NCBI GenBank assembly: GCA_030612725.1
Contig: JAUWNJ010000012.1
Coordinates: 29,452 to 93,451, forward strand
Reading direction: 5' to 3'
Source of the DNA: Planctomycetales bacterium
GTDB taxonomy: Bacteria; Planctomycetota; Phycisphaerae; SM23-33
Length of the DNA stretch: 64,000 nt
A program made the position numbers and the translations under genes. Below, one piece after another: positions 1 to 7,337 of the stretch (within the stretch, counting starts at the first letter, position 1; every line of letters starts with the position of its first letter). The notes below the pieces were generated by a model that did no database searches, was not told the origin of the DNA, and was given only the letters and a program-made list of their open reading frames with translations.

Positions 1-195
1 GGCAAATATGGCGTGAACATGACAAACATCGATACCCGCCCCAGCAAACGACGAAACTGGGAGTATTACTTCTTTATCGACTGCGAAGGGCATATCGAGG
101 ATGCAAACGTAAAAGAGGCCGTCGAGGAAACCCGCAAACACTGCCTGGAACTGAACGTCCTGGGTAGTTTTCCAAAAGCAACCGAAACAGTGTAA
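1..195 (+). CDS. pheA: Prephenate dehydratase (P-protein), C-terminal end only
   Basis: The reading frame is open from the first base, so this is the 3' end of a gene that begins outside the window. The visible residues (NMTNIDTRPSKRRNWEYYFF, then the DCEGHIED region) match the end of the ACT regulatory domain of prephenate dehydratase. In that family an 'ESRPSR..WEY.FFVD.EGH' segment binds phenylalanine for feedback control. The enzyme converts prephenate to phenylpyruvate in phenylalanine synthesis. The next gene is a DAHP synthase, the entry step of the same pathway, which supports the call. The catalytic domain and any fused chorismate mutase cannot be seen. Confidence 0.85.
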   Translation, partial: GKYGVNMTNIDTRPSKRRNWEYYFFIDCEGHIEDANVKEAVEETRKHCLELNVLGSFPKATETV

Positions 196-197
196 CA

Positions 198-228
198 ATT
201 GAGGATTGAGGATTGCGGATTGCGGATT
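198..228 (+). repeat. Solo 31-nt heptamer-built repeat unit
   Basis: Four and a half copies of a GGATTGC/GGATTGA heptamer form a 31-nt unit right after the pheA stop codon. It matches 29 of 31 positions of the inverted repeat that brackets the four-helix-bundle gene at 2170-2618. No inverted partner is seen nearby, so this is a single copy. Confidence 0.8.
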
Positions 229-268
229 TTCAAAAAGAATCCGTGTAATCAGTGTAATCCGTGGACTA

Positions 269-1309
269 ATGATTGTAATAATGCAACAAGGTGCTACCGA
301 AGCCCAGGCTGACCATGTGATCGAGCGGGTCGAGCAGTTGGGTCTGACTCCGCACGTATCGCGTGGTCAATTCCGCACGATCGTCGGCGCGATCGGCGAC
401 AAGCAGCCTGCCCACCAGGCAATCCTCGAAGCCCTGGACGGTGTGGAACGCGTCGTTCCCATTACCAAACCGTTCAAACTCGCCTCGCGCGAGTTCCACT
501 CCGAAGATTCAGTCGTCGAGGTCGGAGGGGTTCCCATCGGCGGGTCCGCCGTCGTCGTCATTGCAGGACCATGCGCAATCGAAAACGCCGATATGCTCAA
601 TCGCATCGCATCGGCTGTGGCTGAGCGGGGAGCGGTGCTGCTGCGGGGCGGCGCGTTCAAACCTCGCACAAGCCCCTACGACTTCCAGGGCCTCGGCGAA
701 GAAGGCCTGAAGATGCTGCGCGAAACCGGCGATAACCTGTCCATGCCGATAGTATCGGAAGTCCTCAATGCCGCACAAGTCGAACTGGTCGGGCAATACG
801 TCGATATGTTCCAGATCGGCGCACGCAATATACAAAACTTCCAACTGCTGCGCGAGGTCGGCGATTTCGGAAAACCCGTACTGCTCAAACGCGGGTTCGC
901 CTCGACTGTACGCGAATACCTCATGAGCGCCGAATACATCCTCTCTCGCGGTAATCGGAACGTCGTACTGTGTGAACGGGGAATCAAAACTTTCGCAACT
1001 GAAGTGCGATTCACACTCGACATATCGGCAGTGCCCGTAATCAAAAATTACAGCCACCTTCCGGTTATCGTGGACCCGTCACATGCGGCTGGGGCTCGCC
1101 AATACGTCAACGCCCTCGCCCTGGCGGGTATCGCCGCCGGAGCCGACGGTATCATCGTCGAAGTCAACGACCGCCCGGAAGAGTCGCTGTGCGACGGACC
1201 CCAAGCGCTCCTGCCCGATATGTTCTCCGAACTGGTCGGACAAATAGAAAAAGTCGCAGCCGCTATCGGGCGAACAATGGTGAACACAAACAAGAAAAAA
1301 AAAGGCTGA
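269..1309 (+). CDS. aroF: 3-deoxy-7-phosphoheptulonate (DAHP) synthase, type I-beta
   Basis: It condenses phosphoenolpyruvate and erythrose 4-phosphate to DAHP, the first step of the shikimate pathway. The protein is about 346 aa. The start is placed at ATG 269 (MIVIMQQGATEAQ), because the family begins with 'MIIVMKPGAT'; the frame is open further upstream but only through repeat sequence. Residues 1-70 form the small ferredoxin-like regulatory domain typical of the I-beta subfamily. The TIM barrel follows with the landmarks AGPCAIEN, GGAFKPRTSPYDFQGLG, QIGARNIQNF, LLKRGF and DPSHAAG, which carry substrate and metal ligands. It lies directly after pheA, consistent with an aromatic amino acid operon. 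The lysine-rich C-terminal tail is unremarkable. Confidence 0.96.
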   Translation: MIVIMQQGATEAQADHVIERVEQLGLTPHVSRGQFRTIVGAIGDKQPAHQAILEALDGVERVVPITKPFKLASREFHSEDSVVEVGGVPIGGSAVVVIAGPCAIENADMLNRIASAVAERGAVLLRGGAFKPRTSPYDFQGLGEEGLKMLRETGDNLSMPIVSEVLNAAQVELVGQYVDMFQIGARNIQNFQLLREVGDFGKPVLLKRGFASTVREYLMSAEYILSRGNRNVVLCERGIKTFATEVRFTLDISAVPVIKNYSHLPVIVDPSHAAGARQYVNALALAGIAAGADGIIVEVNDRPEESLCDGPQALLPDMFSELVGQIEKVAAAIGRTMVNTNKKKKG

Positions 1310-1386
1310 ACCACAAAGGACACAAAGGACACCAGGAATAAAAAATTGAAATCTTTTTCTTTGTGCTCTTTGTGCCCTTTGTGGTT
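1309..1386. repeat. Inverted repeat built of CACAAAGGA-type units (hairpin)
   Basis: Arms at 1309-1332 and 1363-1386 match at 21 of 24 positions when one is reverse-complemented. Each arm is made of short tandem CACAAAGGA-like units. The spacer is AT-rich. It fills the aroF-tpiA gap and could act as a transcriptional attenuator, but its built-in tandem units look like the other heptamer and nonamer hairpins of this window. Confidence 0.8.
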
Positions 1387-1408
1387 CATTTGAGTTTTGG
1401 AGATACAA

Positions 1409-2170
1409 ATGACAAGAAAACTATTCATTGCCGGTAACTGGAAGATGAATCTGTCGCTGGAGTCAGCCTCCGCCCTGGCCGGTGCGATAGTCGAAAAGAT
1501 CGGCTCGGTCGAGACGGTGGATTTGGCTCTCTGCCCGCCGTTTCCGTACCTTTCGAGCGTCAAAGAAGCGTTGGCCGATTCAAAAATCGCCCTCGGCGCA
1601 CAGGACGTTTTTTACGAGGACAGCGGGGCATACACCGGAGAAGTTTCCACAGCCATGCTCAAAGACGTTGGTTGTACATACGCCATTTGCGGGCATAGCG
1701 AGCGTCGGCACGTTATCGGCGAAACCGACGAACTGATAAACCGCAAAGTCCTCAAGTGTATCAGCGACGGGATTATGCCAATTTTGTGTGTCGGCGAATT
1801 GTTGACCCAGAGGCAGGCAGATGAGACTATAGAGGTGGTGTCCCGCCAGATTCGTCTGGGGCTGGAGGGGGTGTCGTCGGCCGATATGGCCGGAGTAACC
1901 ATTGCCTATGAACCGGTATGGGCAATCGGTACCGGCGTAACCGCTACGCCCGACCAGGCGCAGGAGGTTCACGCTATGATCCGTTCGCTGTTGGGCGAGA
2001 TATATGACGCCTCCACAACCAATAATACTCGGATACAATACGGCGGGTCGGTAAAACCCGACAACGCCGTCGAATTAATGAACCGCCCGGATATCGACGG
2101 GGCACTGGTCGGCGGAGCAAGCCTCAAAGCCGACGACTTCGCAGGAATAGTATCAGCGGGAATGAACTGA
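1409..2170 (+). CDS. tpiA: Triose-phosphate isomerase
   Basis: It interconverts glyceraldehyde 3-phosphate and dihydroxyacetone phosphate in glycolysis and gluconeogenesis. The 253-aa length is normal for the family. Visible landmarks are GNWKMN with the substrate-binding lysine (K12), the CGHSERR segment with the electrophilic histidine, AYEPVWAIGTG with the catalytic glutamate and the mobile loop 6, and the phosphate-binding YGGSVKPDN and GALVGGASL. ATG 1409 is chosen over an upstream TTG because the protein then starts MTRKLFIAGNWK and a GGAG element precedes it. The stop codon touches the left inverted repeat of the next cassette. Confidence 0.98.
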   Translation: MTRKLFIAGNWKMNLSLESASALAGAIVEKIGSVETVDLALCPPFPYLSSVKEALADSKIALGAQDVFYEDSGAYTGEVSTAMLKDVGCTYAICGHSERRHVIGETDELINRKVLKCISDGIMPILCVGELLTQRQADETIEVVSRQIRLGLEGVSSADMAGVTIAYEPVWAIGTGVTATPDQAQEVHAMIRSLLGEIYDASTTNNTRIQYGGSVKPDNAVELMNRPDIDGALVGGASLKADDFAGIVSAGMN

Positions 2171-2200
2171 TTGCGGATTGTGGATTGCGGATTGCGGATT
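2170..2200 (+). repeat. Left 31-bp inverted repeat of the four-helix-bundle cassette
   Basis: Begins with ATTGCGGATTGTGG and continues with two more GGATTGC units. It is identical to the reverse complement of 2588-2618. Its first base is the last base of the tpiA stop codon. Confidence 0.9.
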
Positions 2201-2214
2201 GAAAAAAGGATATT

Positions 2215-2625
2215 GTGTTGACGCCTGAAGAAATGAAACAGCGTACGAAGGAATTTGCCCTGCGGGTTATTCGGCTTATTCAGGCGTTGTCGAAAGGCCG
2301 CATCGCAGACGTAATCGGACGTCAACTTATCAGGTCCGGCACCAGTGTCGGCGCTAACTATCGTGCAGCCTGCCGTGCGCGATCACAGGCGGATTTCATA
2401 GCAAAAATGGGAATCGTCGAAGAAGAAACGGACGAAAGCCTCTACTGGATGGAACTTCTGATAGCAGCAAATTTGATCACAGAGGCGAAACTCTCTTCTC
2501 TGATGAAAGAAACGGGCGAAATCCTCGCTATAGTGGTTTCCTCAATTAACACGGCCCGAGGAAGCAAACGAACGTCTCCTAAACGGAAATCCGCAATCCG
2601 CAATCCACAATCCGCAATAGAATAA
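2215..2625 (+). CDS. Four-helix-bundle protein (S23 / 23S rRNA-intervening-sequence family)
   Basis: The roughly 136-residue protein is almost all helical. It has the family hallmark segment IRSGTSVGANYRAACRARS, followed by FIAKMGIVEEETDE and YWMELL. Members are encoded inside 23S rRNA intervening sequences in some bacteria, are related to the Avd accessory protein of diversity-generating retroelements, and are otherwise free-standing; their function is largely unknown. GTG 2215 or the following TTG 2218 is the start, preceded by AAAAAAGGA. The last dozen residues (RKSAIRNPQSAIE) are encoded by the right-hand inverted repeat, so gene and repeat are physically fused. No reverse transcriptase or variable repeat is present in the window. 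Confidence 0.85.
   Translation: MLTPEEMKQRTKEFALRVIRLIQALSKGRIADVIGRQLIRSGTSVGANYRAACRARSQADFIAKMGIVEEETDESLYWMELLIAANLITEAKLSSLMKETGEILAIVVSSINTARGSKRTSPKRKSAIRNPQSAIE
2588..2618 (-). repeat. Right 31-bp inverted repeat of the four-helix-bundle cassette
   Basis: Exact reverse complement of 2170-2200. It lies within the coding frame and encodes the C-terminal tail of the four-helix-bundle protein. The stop codon lies just past it. Confidence 0.9.
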
Positions 2626-2637
2626 GGAAAAATAAAC

Positions 2638-3180
2638 ATGACTACGTTTTGGGCGATTATATTTATTGTTGTTTGTATTCTTCTGGTAATCGTCGTCTTG
2701 CTCCAGAAGGGGCGTGGCGGCGGTTTGGGCGGTATCCTCGGCGGAGGAGGACAATCCGCCTTCGGTACGCGAACAGGAGATGTGTTCACATGGATTACAA
2801 TCGTTCTGGTCGGCATATTCCTGCTACTGGCGATAGGGGCGACAAAACTGTTCCAGGGTGGACCAAAGATGCAGCTTCCTACGCTGGTCTTTTACCCGGA
2901 ACCAAAACCTATCGCCAAGGGCAAACGGGTAACGATTACCTGCAACGCGCCAAATGTGGACATTTTCTATACAACCGACGGTAGCGAACCGACACGTAAA
3001 TCGCGGAAATATGGAACGCCAATCTACATCGCACCGGACACGACGCTCAAGGCTCGCGCATTCCACCGCAGGTGGAAAGACAGCGATATACGGACCGGTG
3101 TGTATCCTCATCCTTCGACACTAACGGCCACCGCTCCGGCCACAACTACTATGCCGGCATCGCGCCCCAACCGAAACTGA
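2638..3180 (+). CDS. secG: SecG translocase subunit fused to a chitobiase C-terminal-type domain
   Basis: Residues 1-75 are a typical SecG: a first membrane helix ([20 protein letters not shown]), the glycine-rich loop with GGGGQSAFG, and a second helix ([17 protein letters not shown]). SecG assists SecYE in protein export. Most SecG proteins end soon after, but here about 100 further residues follow. They contain [11 protein letters not shown] and [10 protein letters not shown] with ...LKARAF, the pattern of the chitobiase/beta-hexosaminidase C-terminal domain (CHB_HEX_C), an immunoglobulin-like fold, and then a Ser/Thr/Pro tail. With SecG topology this domain should face the periplasmic side (inference). 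The start ATG has AAGGAA upstream. It lies after tpiA, its usual neighbour, apart from the inserted cassette. Confidence 0.92.
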   Translation: MTTFWAIIFIVVCILLVIVVLLQKGRGGGLGGILGGGGQSAFGTRTGDVFTWITIVLVGIFLLLAIGATKLFQGGPKMQLPTLVFYPEPKPIAKGKRVTITCNAPNVDIFYTTDGSEPTRKSRKYGTPIYIAPDTTLKARAFHRRWKDSDIRTGVYPHPSTLTATAPATTTMPASRPNRN

Positions 3181-3219
3181 CATACCTGTCGGAAGACAGG
3201 TAAACAGGAGTAAAGCGAA

Positions 3220-4104
3220 ATGATTAGATCAATGACAGGTTTCGGAGCCCAAAGCCGGGAAATCGCCGGCGCTCGGTACTCCGTCGAAATCCGCTCGGTC
3301 AACAGTCGATATTTCAAGGCCATTATTCGCCTGCCGGATTTGTGGTCGCACATGGAAGTCGAGATTGACCGTCGTCTCCGAAGCCGCCTCAATCGGGGAA
3401 GCGTCCAGTTCGCCATGAGAATGACGGCTACGTCGTCCGAAACAGCGCCGCAGATTAATATGCCCGTCCTCGAACGATATATCGAACAACTCGACATCAT
3501 CAGGCCCGACCAGATCGACGTGAATATCAGCGTGGACCTCGCCAACCTGCTGCAACTTCCGGGCGTTTGTATCCCGCCCGGCGCTGAAAGCCTCTCCGAA
3601 GAAGTCAAATCGGAAATACTCGAACTCGCCGATGAAGCCATCGACGCCCTTATTGTTATGCGGACAGATGAAGGCAAGGTTATCGCCGCCGACCTGCTCG
3701 CTCAATGCGAAACCACTGAGAAGCACCTCACCGACGTGGCTGGACGAACAGACCAGGTCATACGGGAATATCACGAACGCCTGAAGCGGCGAGTAAGCGA
3801 ACTGATCGCATCGTCCGAACTGAATCTCGACGAACAGACCCTTGCCAGAGAGGTTGCGATTTTCGCTGAGCGATGCGACATCGCCGAGGAACTTTCGCGA
3901 CTCGGCGGGCATATCGAACAGTTCCGCAAAATAGTCGGCAACAACGGACAGTCCGGTAGAAAACTCGATTTCCTCGCACAGGAAATGCTCCGCGAAGCCA
4001 ACACCATCGCATCAAAGTCAAACGACGGTCAAATCGCGATGGATGTGGTGGAAATAAAAACCGCCATCGACCGCATAAAAGAACAAGTCCAAAACGTGGA
4101 ATAA
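3220..4104 (+). CDS. yicC: YicC/YloC-family endoribonuclease
   Basis: The 294-aa protein starts with the family signature MIRSMTGFG and carries EIRSVNSRYFK near the N-terminus. The C-terminal domain (DUF1732) shows the conserved SRLGGHIEQF, GRKLDFLAQEMLREANTI and KTAIDRIKEQVQN. Family members are endoribonucleases involved in RNA turnover and stationary-phase survival. The start ATG follows an AGGAG site. Linkage with gmk and rpoZ immediately downstream (16-nt gap to gmk) is conserved in many bacteria and supports the call. Confidence 0.96.
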   Translation: MIRSMTGFGAQSREIAGARYSVEIRSVNSRYFKAIIRLPDLWSHMEVEIDRRLRSRLNRGSVQFAMRMTATSSETAPQINMPVLERYIEQLDIIRPDQIDVNISVDLANLLQLPGVCIPPGAESLSEEVKSEILELADEAIDALIVMRTDEGKVIAADLLAQCETTEKHLTDVAGRTDQVIREYHERLKRRVSELIASSELNLDEQTLAREVAIFAERCDIAEELSRLGGHIEQFRKIVGNNGQSGRKLDFLAQEMLREANTIASKSNDGQIAMDVVEIKTAIDRIKEQVQNVE

Positions 4105-4120
4105 GGCAGGAACCAGGCAA

Positions 4121-4690
4121 GTGGGATTGGGTCATTTAATTGTAATCGCCGGCCCCAGCGGTGTCGGCAAAAGCACAATCGTCCGCGAGATGCTTCGGCA
4201 AACGGGCGCATTTTTCAGCGTCTCCGCCACAACGCGAAACCGGCGCCCGAACGAAACAGACGGATGCGATTACCGATTCGTGAACCGGGCGACGTTTGAA
4301 AAAATGATCGCCGAAGGACAACTGCTGGAATGGGCCGAAGTCTTCGGCGATTATTACGGTACGCCGGAAAAACCCGTAACCGAGGCGCTGTCGGGAGCAA
4401 AAACCGTCATCCTCGAAATCGACATAGAAGGAAGCCGGCAGGTGCATCAGAAGTTGCCCGAAGCGACATTTATCTTCATAGGCCCGCCCGATAAAGACGA
4501 ACTGAAACGACGGCTGACCAACAGAGGAACCGAATCACAGCGGGACATTGAACGGAGATACGCCCGGGCAGCCGAAGAAATGTGTGTCGCTACGGGCAGC
4601 GGGATATATAATCATATGATTGTCAACGACGACCTGGACCGGGCAATCCGGCAGGTAGTTGATATAGTCAAGGAGCAAACACAGAAATGA
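4121..4690 (+). CDS. gmk: Guanylate kinase
   Basis: It phosphorylates GMP to GDP with ATP. The 189-aa protein has the P-loop GPSGVGKST (residues 11-19), the GMP-binding TTRNRRPNETDGCDY segment, and the lid and core motifs ILEIDIEGSRQV and FIFIGPP. GTG at 4121 is the most upstream sensible start and directly precedes the beta strand GHLIVIAG. The stop codon overlaps the start of rpoZ by four bases (ATGA), indicating translational coupling. Confidence 0.97.
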   Translation: MGLGHLIVIAGPSGVGKSTIVREMLRQTGAFFSVSATTRNRRPNETDGCDYRFVNRATFEKMIAEGQLLEWAEVFGDYYGTPEKPVTEALSGAKTVILEIDIEGSRQVHQKLPEATFIFIGPPDKDELKRRLTNRGTESQRDIERRYARAAEEMCVATGSGIYNHMIVNDDLDRAIRQVVDIVKEQTQK

Positions 4691-4935
4691 TTGAGGCACT
4701 GAAAAGCGACGATCTGGTCTATAAGGTCGGAGGGCGGTTCAAACTCGCCGCGCTGATTATGAAACGCTGGACTGAACTGCTCGAAGGTTCCAGGCCGCTG
4801 GTGGAACGGACCGAAGGTATGACCGATATGGAAGTAGTCGTCCAGGAAATTCTCGACGACAAGATCGCCATCGACTACGACAATTCCGACATACCCCTGC
4901 CGGAGACGATCATCAGCCTTCCCAAGAGAAAATGA
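4687..4935 (+). CDS. rpoZ: DNA-directed RNA polymerase omega subunit
   Basis: The 82-aa protein has the omega pattern: an N-terminal short helix (IEALKSDDLVYKVGGRFKLA) followed by a conserved ALIMKRW helix and an acidic C-terminus. Omega helps assemble and stabilise the beta' subunit. Identification rests on this weak sequence pattern together with its position directly after gmk and ahead of coaC, the classical gmk-rpoZ-coaBC order. It overlaps gmk by four bases. Confidence 0.8.
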   Translation: MIEALKSDDLVYKVGGRFKLAALIMKRWTELLEGSRPLVERTEGMTDMEVVVQEILDDKIAIDYDNSDIPLPETIISLPKRK

Positions 4936-4954
4936 CCCTTCAGAGTTCCAAACG

Positions 4955-5530
4955 ATGACCGGCGAAAACAACAACTCGCTGGAAAACGCGGAGGTGCTGC
5001 TGTGTGTAACCGGCGGCATCGCCTGCTATAAGTCCGCCGACCTGGCGAGCAAGCTGAGCCGCTCCGGCGCCGGCGTTACCGTCGCCATGACAGATGCCGC
5101 AGGACGCTTCATCACGCCGCTGACCTTTGGGACCCTCACGGGCAGAGAGGTCTATACCTCGCTCTGGCAGGAAGGCGAAAACTACCAGCCGCAGCATCTC
5201 TCGCTGACCGAACGGGCCGATTTGATGATCGTCGCCCCCGCCACTGCCGACATCATCGCAAAAATGACCGTCGGCATCGCCGACGACCTGGTCTCGGCAC
5301 TGGCGCTGTCGGCGTGGGAGGCCTGCGAGATACTCATCGCCCCGGCAATGAACACACGAATGTGGCTGGCCCACCCTACCCGGGACAATGTCCAAAAACT
5401 CACGGAGCGTGGCGTCCATATCATCGGCCCAAATGAAGGTCGCCTCGCCTGTGGGACCACCGGCATCGGAAGAATGGCGGAACCGGACGAAATCCTCGCT
5501 GCCGCCGAAATGCTCCTTAAAAAATCGTAA
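4955..5530 (+). CDS. coaC: Phosphopantothenoylcysteine decarboxylase (free-standing CoaC flavoprotein)
   Basis: It is the FMN-dependent half of the coenzyme A enzyme CoaBC, decarboxylating 4'-phosphopantothenoylcysteine. Landmarks are CVTGGIACYKSADLASKL, the HLSLTERADLMIVAPATAD segment containing the catalytic histidine, the substrate-clamping PAMNTRMW, and ACGTTGIGRMAEP with the catalytic cysteine. The protein ends at about 191 aa, where bifunctional CoaBC enzymes continue into the ligase domain. That ligase is encoded separately at 6601-7236, with a phosphoesterase gene between them. Confidence 0.95.
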   Translation: MTGENNNSLENAEVLLCVTGGIACYKSADLASKLSRSGAGVTVAMTDAAGRFITPLTFGTLTGREVYTSLWQEGENYQPQHLSLTERADLMIVAPATADIIAKMTVGIADDLVSALALSAWEACEILIAPAMNTRMWLAHPTRDNVQKLTERGVHIIGPNEGRLACGTTGIGRMAEPDEILAAAEMLLKKS

Positions 5531-5543
5531 CACTGTGTTTTAG

Positions 5544-6467
5544 ATGAATTACCTTCACAGACAATTGCTTCCGGCAACGAGTCTGGTTCTCGTCTGGTTC
5601 CTGCTCGCCTCTTGCGAAAAGCCCACCGATGCGAATAAACTTATACCGGCTTCGACGACGACAACGACAACGACCATGAAGGCTCAGGGACCACAGACAT
5701 TCAGGCCGTTTTACTTTATTTTCACCGGCGACCCGCACGTCGGATTCACCAAGGGCACTACTCGCCGATTCGAGCGCCAGCAACGGCAGATTAACCGTCT
5801 CAAACCCGCCTTCGTACTCATCCCCGGCGACATGACACACGGGCTTAAAGAAAAGATGATGGATACGCTTGATAAGTCCCTGGAGAAATTCGAGCCCCCC
5901 GTCCATTTCGTGCCCGGAAACCACGACATCCGCGACCACAAAACACTCCAGGCCTGGCGAGAAAGATTCGGTAAAGACTATTACGCCTTTACGCATAACA
6001 ACTGCGAATTCGTCTGCCTCAATTCAATGACGCTCAGCACTGAAACGTACTACTTCAGCCCTATAAACGCGGATTTTCGGGCAGAGGTCAAGGCCCAGTG
6101 GTCCTGGCTGGAGAAAACCCTCGCCCGCGCAAGGGGCCACAAGCGGACGCACGTTTTTATCCTGCTGCACATTCCGCCCTATACGCGGTCCGAGGGCGAA
6201 CGCCACAAACTGACCAACATGAACCCGACCGCCCGCAAGCGTCTGCTGACGCTAGCCCGCAAGTATCGCGTCCGTGTGATATTGGCTGGGCACACCCACA
6301 TCACAAAAGAATGCAACACCGGCGATTTTACGATATACACCGTCGGCGGGACGTTCCGCCCTGTGGACCTGCGAGGATACGGGTACAAAATTTTCAAAGT
6401 CCAGGAAGACTGGATTTCACAGAAATACGTCCGCCTCGACAAACCTCCGAAAAAACTGGATTTCTGA
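5544..6467 (+). CDS. Lipoprotein metallophosphoesterase (calcineurin-like)
   Basis: The 307-aa protein begins with a lipoprotein signal peptide ending in the lipobox LLASC, so it should be anchored in a membrane outside the cytoplasm. After a threonine-rich linker the five metal-binding blocks of calcineurin-like phosphoesterases appear in order: TGDPHVGF, IPGDMTHG, VPGNHDIRDH, ILLHIPPY and ILAGHTHI. The substrate cannot be told from sequence; such proteins include nucleotidases, phosphodiesterases and lipid-A-related pyrophosphatases. It starts 13 nt after coaC and has no clear ribosome-binding site. It separates coaC from coaB. Confidence 0.9.
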   Translation: MNYLHRQLLPATSLVLVWFLLASCEKPTDANKLIPASTTTTTTTMKAQGPQTFRPFYFIFTGDPHVGFTKGTTRRFERQQRQINRLKPAFVLIPGDMTHGLKEKMMDTLDKSLEKFEPPVHFVPGNHDIRDHKTLQAWRERFGKDYYAFTHNNCEFVCLNSMTLSTETYYFSPINADFRAEVKAQWSWLEKTLARARGHKRTHVFILLHIPPYTRSEGERHKLTNMNPTARKRLLTLARKYRVRVILAGHTHITKECNTGDFTIYTVGGTFRPVDLRGYGYKIFKVQEDWISQKYVRLDKPPKKLDF

Positions 6468-6499
6468 GTTTGATTACAAAGAAGAAGAAGAAGAAAAGA

Positions 6500-6591
6500 T
6501 AGCGGGATTACAGGGATTACAGGATTATAGGGATTTTAAAATTACGGGAAAAAAACTATAAAAAAATCCCTATAATCCTGCTATTCTGTTT
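6500..6591. repeat. Inverted repeat built of GGATTACAG-type units
   Basis: The arm at 6520-6537 is a perfect 18-nt reverse complement of 6563-6580 (AAAATCCCTATAATCCTG), and the similarity extends outward through GGATTACAG-like tandem units. A near copy of the right arm occurs at about 32602-32650. There is no gene in the loop. Confidence 0.8.
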
Positions 6592-6600
6592 CAACAACGG

Positions 6601-7236
6601 ATGATCCTTACAATGAAAATCATCATCACAGCCGGCCCGACACGGGAGTACATCGACAGCGTTCGATTCATCACCACCGCCTCCAGCGGGAAGATGGGCT
6701 ACGCCGTAGCGGCTGAAGCCGCCGCTGCCGGACATGACGTAACATTAATCACAGGTCCGGTGGCGATTGAACCGCCCGCCGGTTGCGAGGCCGTTCACTT
6801 TATAACGGTGAATGAATTGACCCAGGCCCTGGAAGCCCGCTTCGACGATTGCGACGCGCTGATAATGTCTGCCGCTGTCGGCGACTTCACCGTCGAAAAA
6901 ACCTCTACCGGAAAGATTTCACGTTCCGCCGGAGCTGTGCAGATAACGCTCGAACCGACCGACGACATCCTGGCCGGAGTGGGCCGACGAAAGCGCCGCG
7001 GCCAGATTATCATCGCCTTTGCCCTTGAAGACGCCCCCGTCGAGCAGGCAGAAGCGAAGGCCCGCGACGAGATGAAGCGGAAGAACGCCGATTACGTCGT
7101 CCTCAACACCCCCGCCGCAATGGCTGCCGACGCCTCCGAAGCCTGTATCCTATCGTCCACCGGAACCGCCCTGCCATGGGCCAATCGGAGCAAAACAGAC
7201 TTGGCAAGGCAAATCATCGCATTGCTGACCACCTGA
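6601..7236 (+). CDS. coaB: Phosphopantothenate-cysteine ligase (free-standing CoaB)
   Basis: It joins 4'-phosphopantothenate and cysteine using a nucleotide triphosphate, the step before CoaC. The roughly 211-aa protein opens with ITAGPTREYIDSVRFI and has the nucleotide-binding TTASSGKMGYAVA, the catalytic-site segment MSAAVGDFTV, a conserved K in SRSAG, the FALED strand and the KNADYVVLNTP motif. ATG 6601 and ATG 6613 (MKIIITAGPT) are both possible starts; the second fits the family better, but neither has a strong ribosome-binding site. It is normally fused to CoaC and here is a separate gene 1.1 kb downstream of it. Confidence 0.94.
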   Translation: MILTMKIIITAGPTREYIDSVRFITTASSGKMGYAVAAEAAAAGHDVTLITGPVAIEPPAGCEAVHFITVNELTQALEARFDDCDALIMSAAVGDFTVEKTSTGKISRSAGAVQITLEPTDDILAGVGRRKRRGQIIIAFALEDAPVEQAEAKARDEMKRKNADYVVLNTPAAMAADASEACILSSTGTALPWANRSKTDLARQIIALLTT

Positions 7237-7263
7237 TACTTTGTAACACATAATCTGACAGGT

Positions 7264-7321
7264 GGGTGGCACGGTCAATCTGAAGCGACACGTAATGTCG
7301 TTACGCTTGACCGTGCCACCC
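7264..7321. repeat. 15-bp perfect inverted repeat between convergent genes
   Basis: Arms GGGTGGCACGGTCAA (7264-7278) and its exact reverse complement (7307-7321) flank a 28-nt loop. The element lies between the 3' ends of coaB and the minus-strand ceramidase-like gene. It has no T-run, so it is more like a REP-type palindrome than a classical terminator, though it could stop transcription from both sides. Confidence 0.8.
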
Positions 7322-7337
7322 ATCAATTAATTCCACA

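Larger units (their letters stand above)
2170..2618 (+). mobile_element. Putative mobile cassette: four-helix-bundle gene between perfect 31-bp inverted repeats
   Basis: The 31-nt sequence at 2170-2200 and the 31-nt sequence at 2588-2618 are exact reverse complements. Both are built from GGATTGC-type heptamers. They enclose one gene, the four-helix-bundle protein, and the whole unit is about 450 bp. It sits between tpiA and secG, which are neighbours in many bacteria, so it looks inserted. No target-site duplication or transposase is visible. That it moves is an inference from the bracketing ends and from the solo and empty copies elsewhere in the window. Confidence 0.6.

Noticed and set aside
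1309..1386. Simple intrinsic terminator after aroF
   Set aside because: The stem is not followed by a clean T-run on either strand and is made of tandem repeat units like other dispersed elements, so it is listed as a repeat.
2215..2625. Diversity-generating retroelement (the four-helix-bundle protein is Avd-like)
   Set aside because: No reverse transcriptase and no template or variable repeat were seen within the window.
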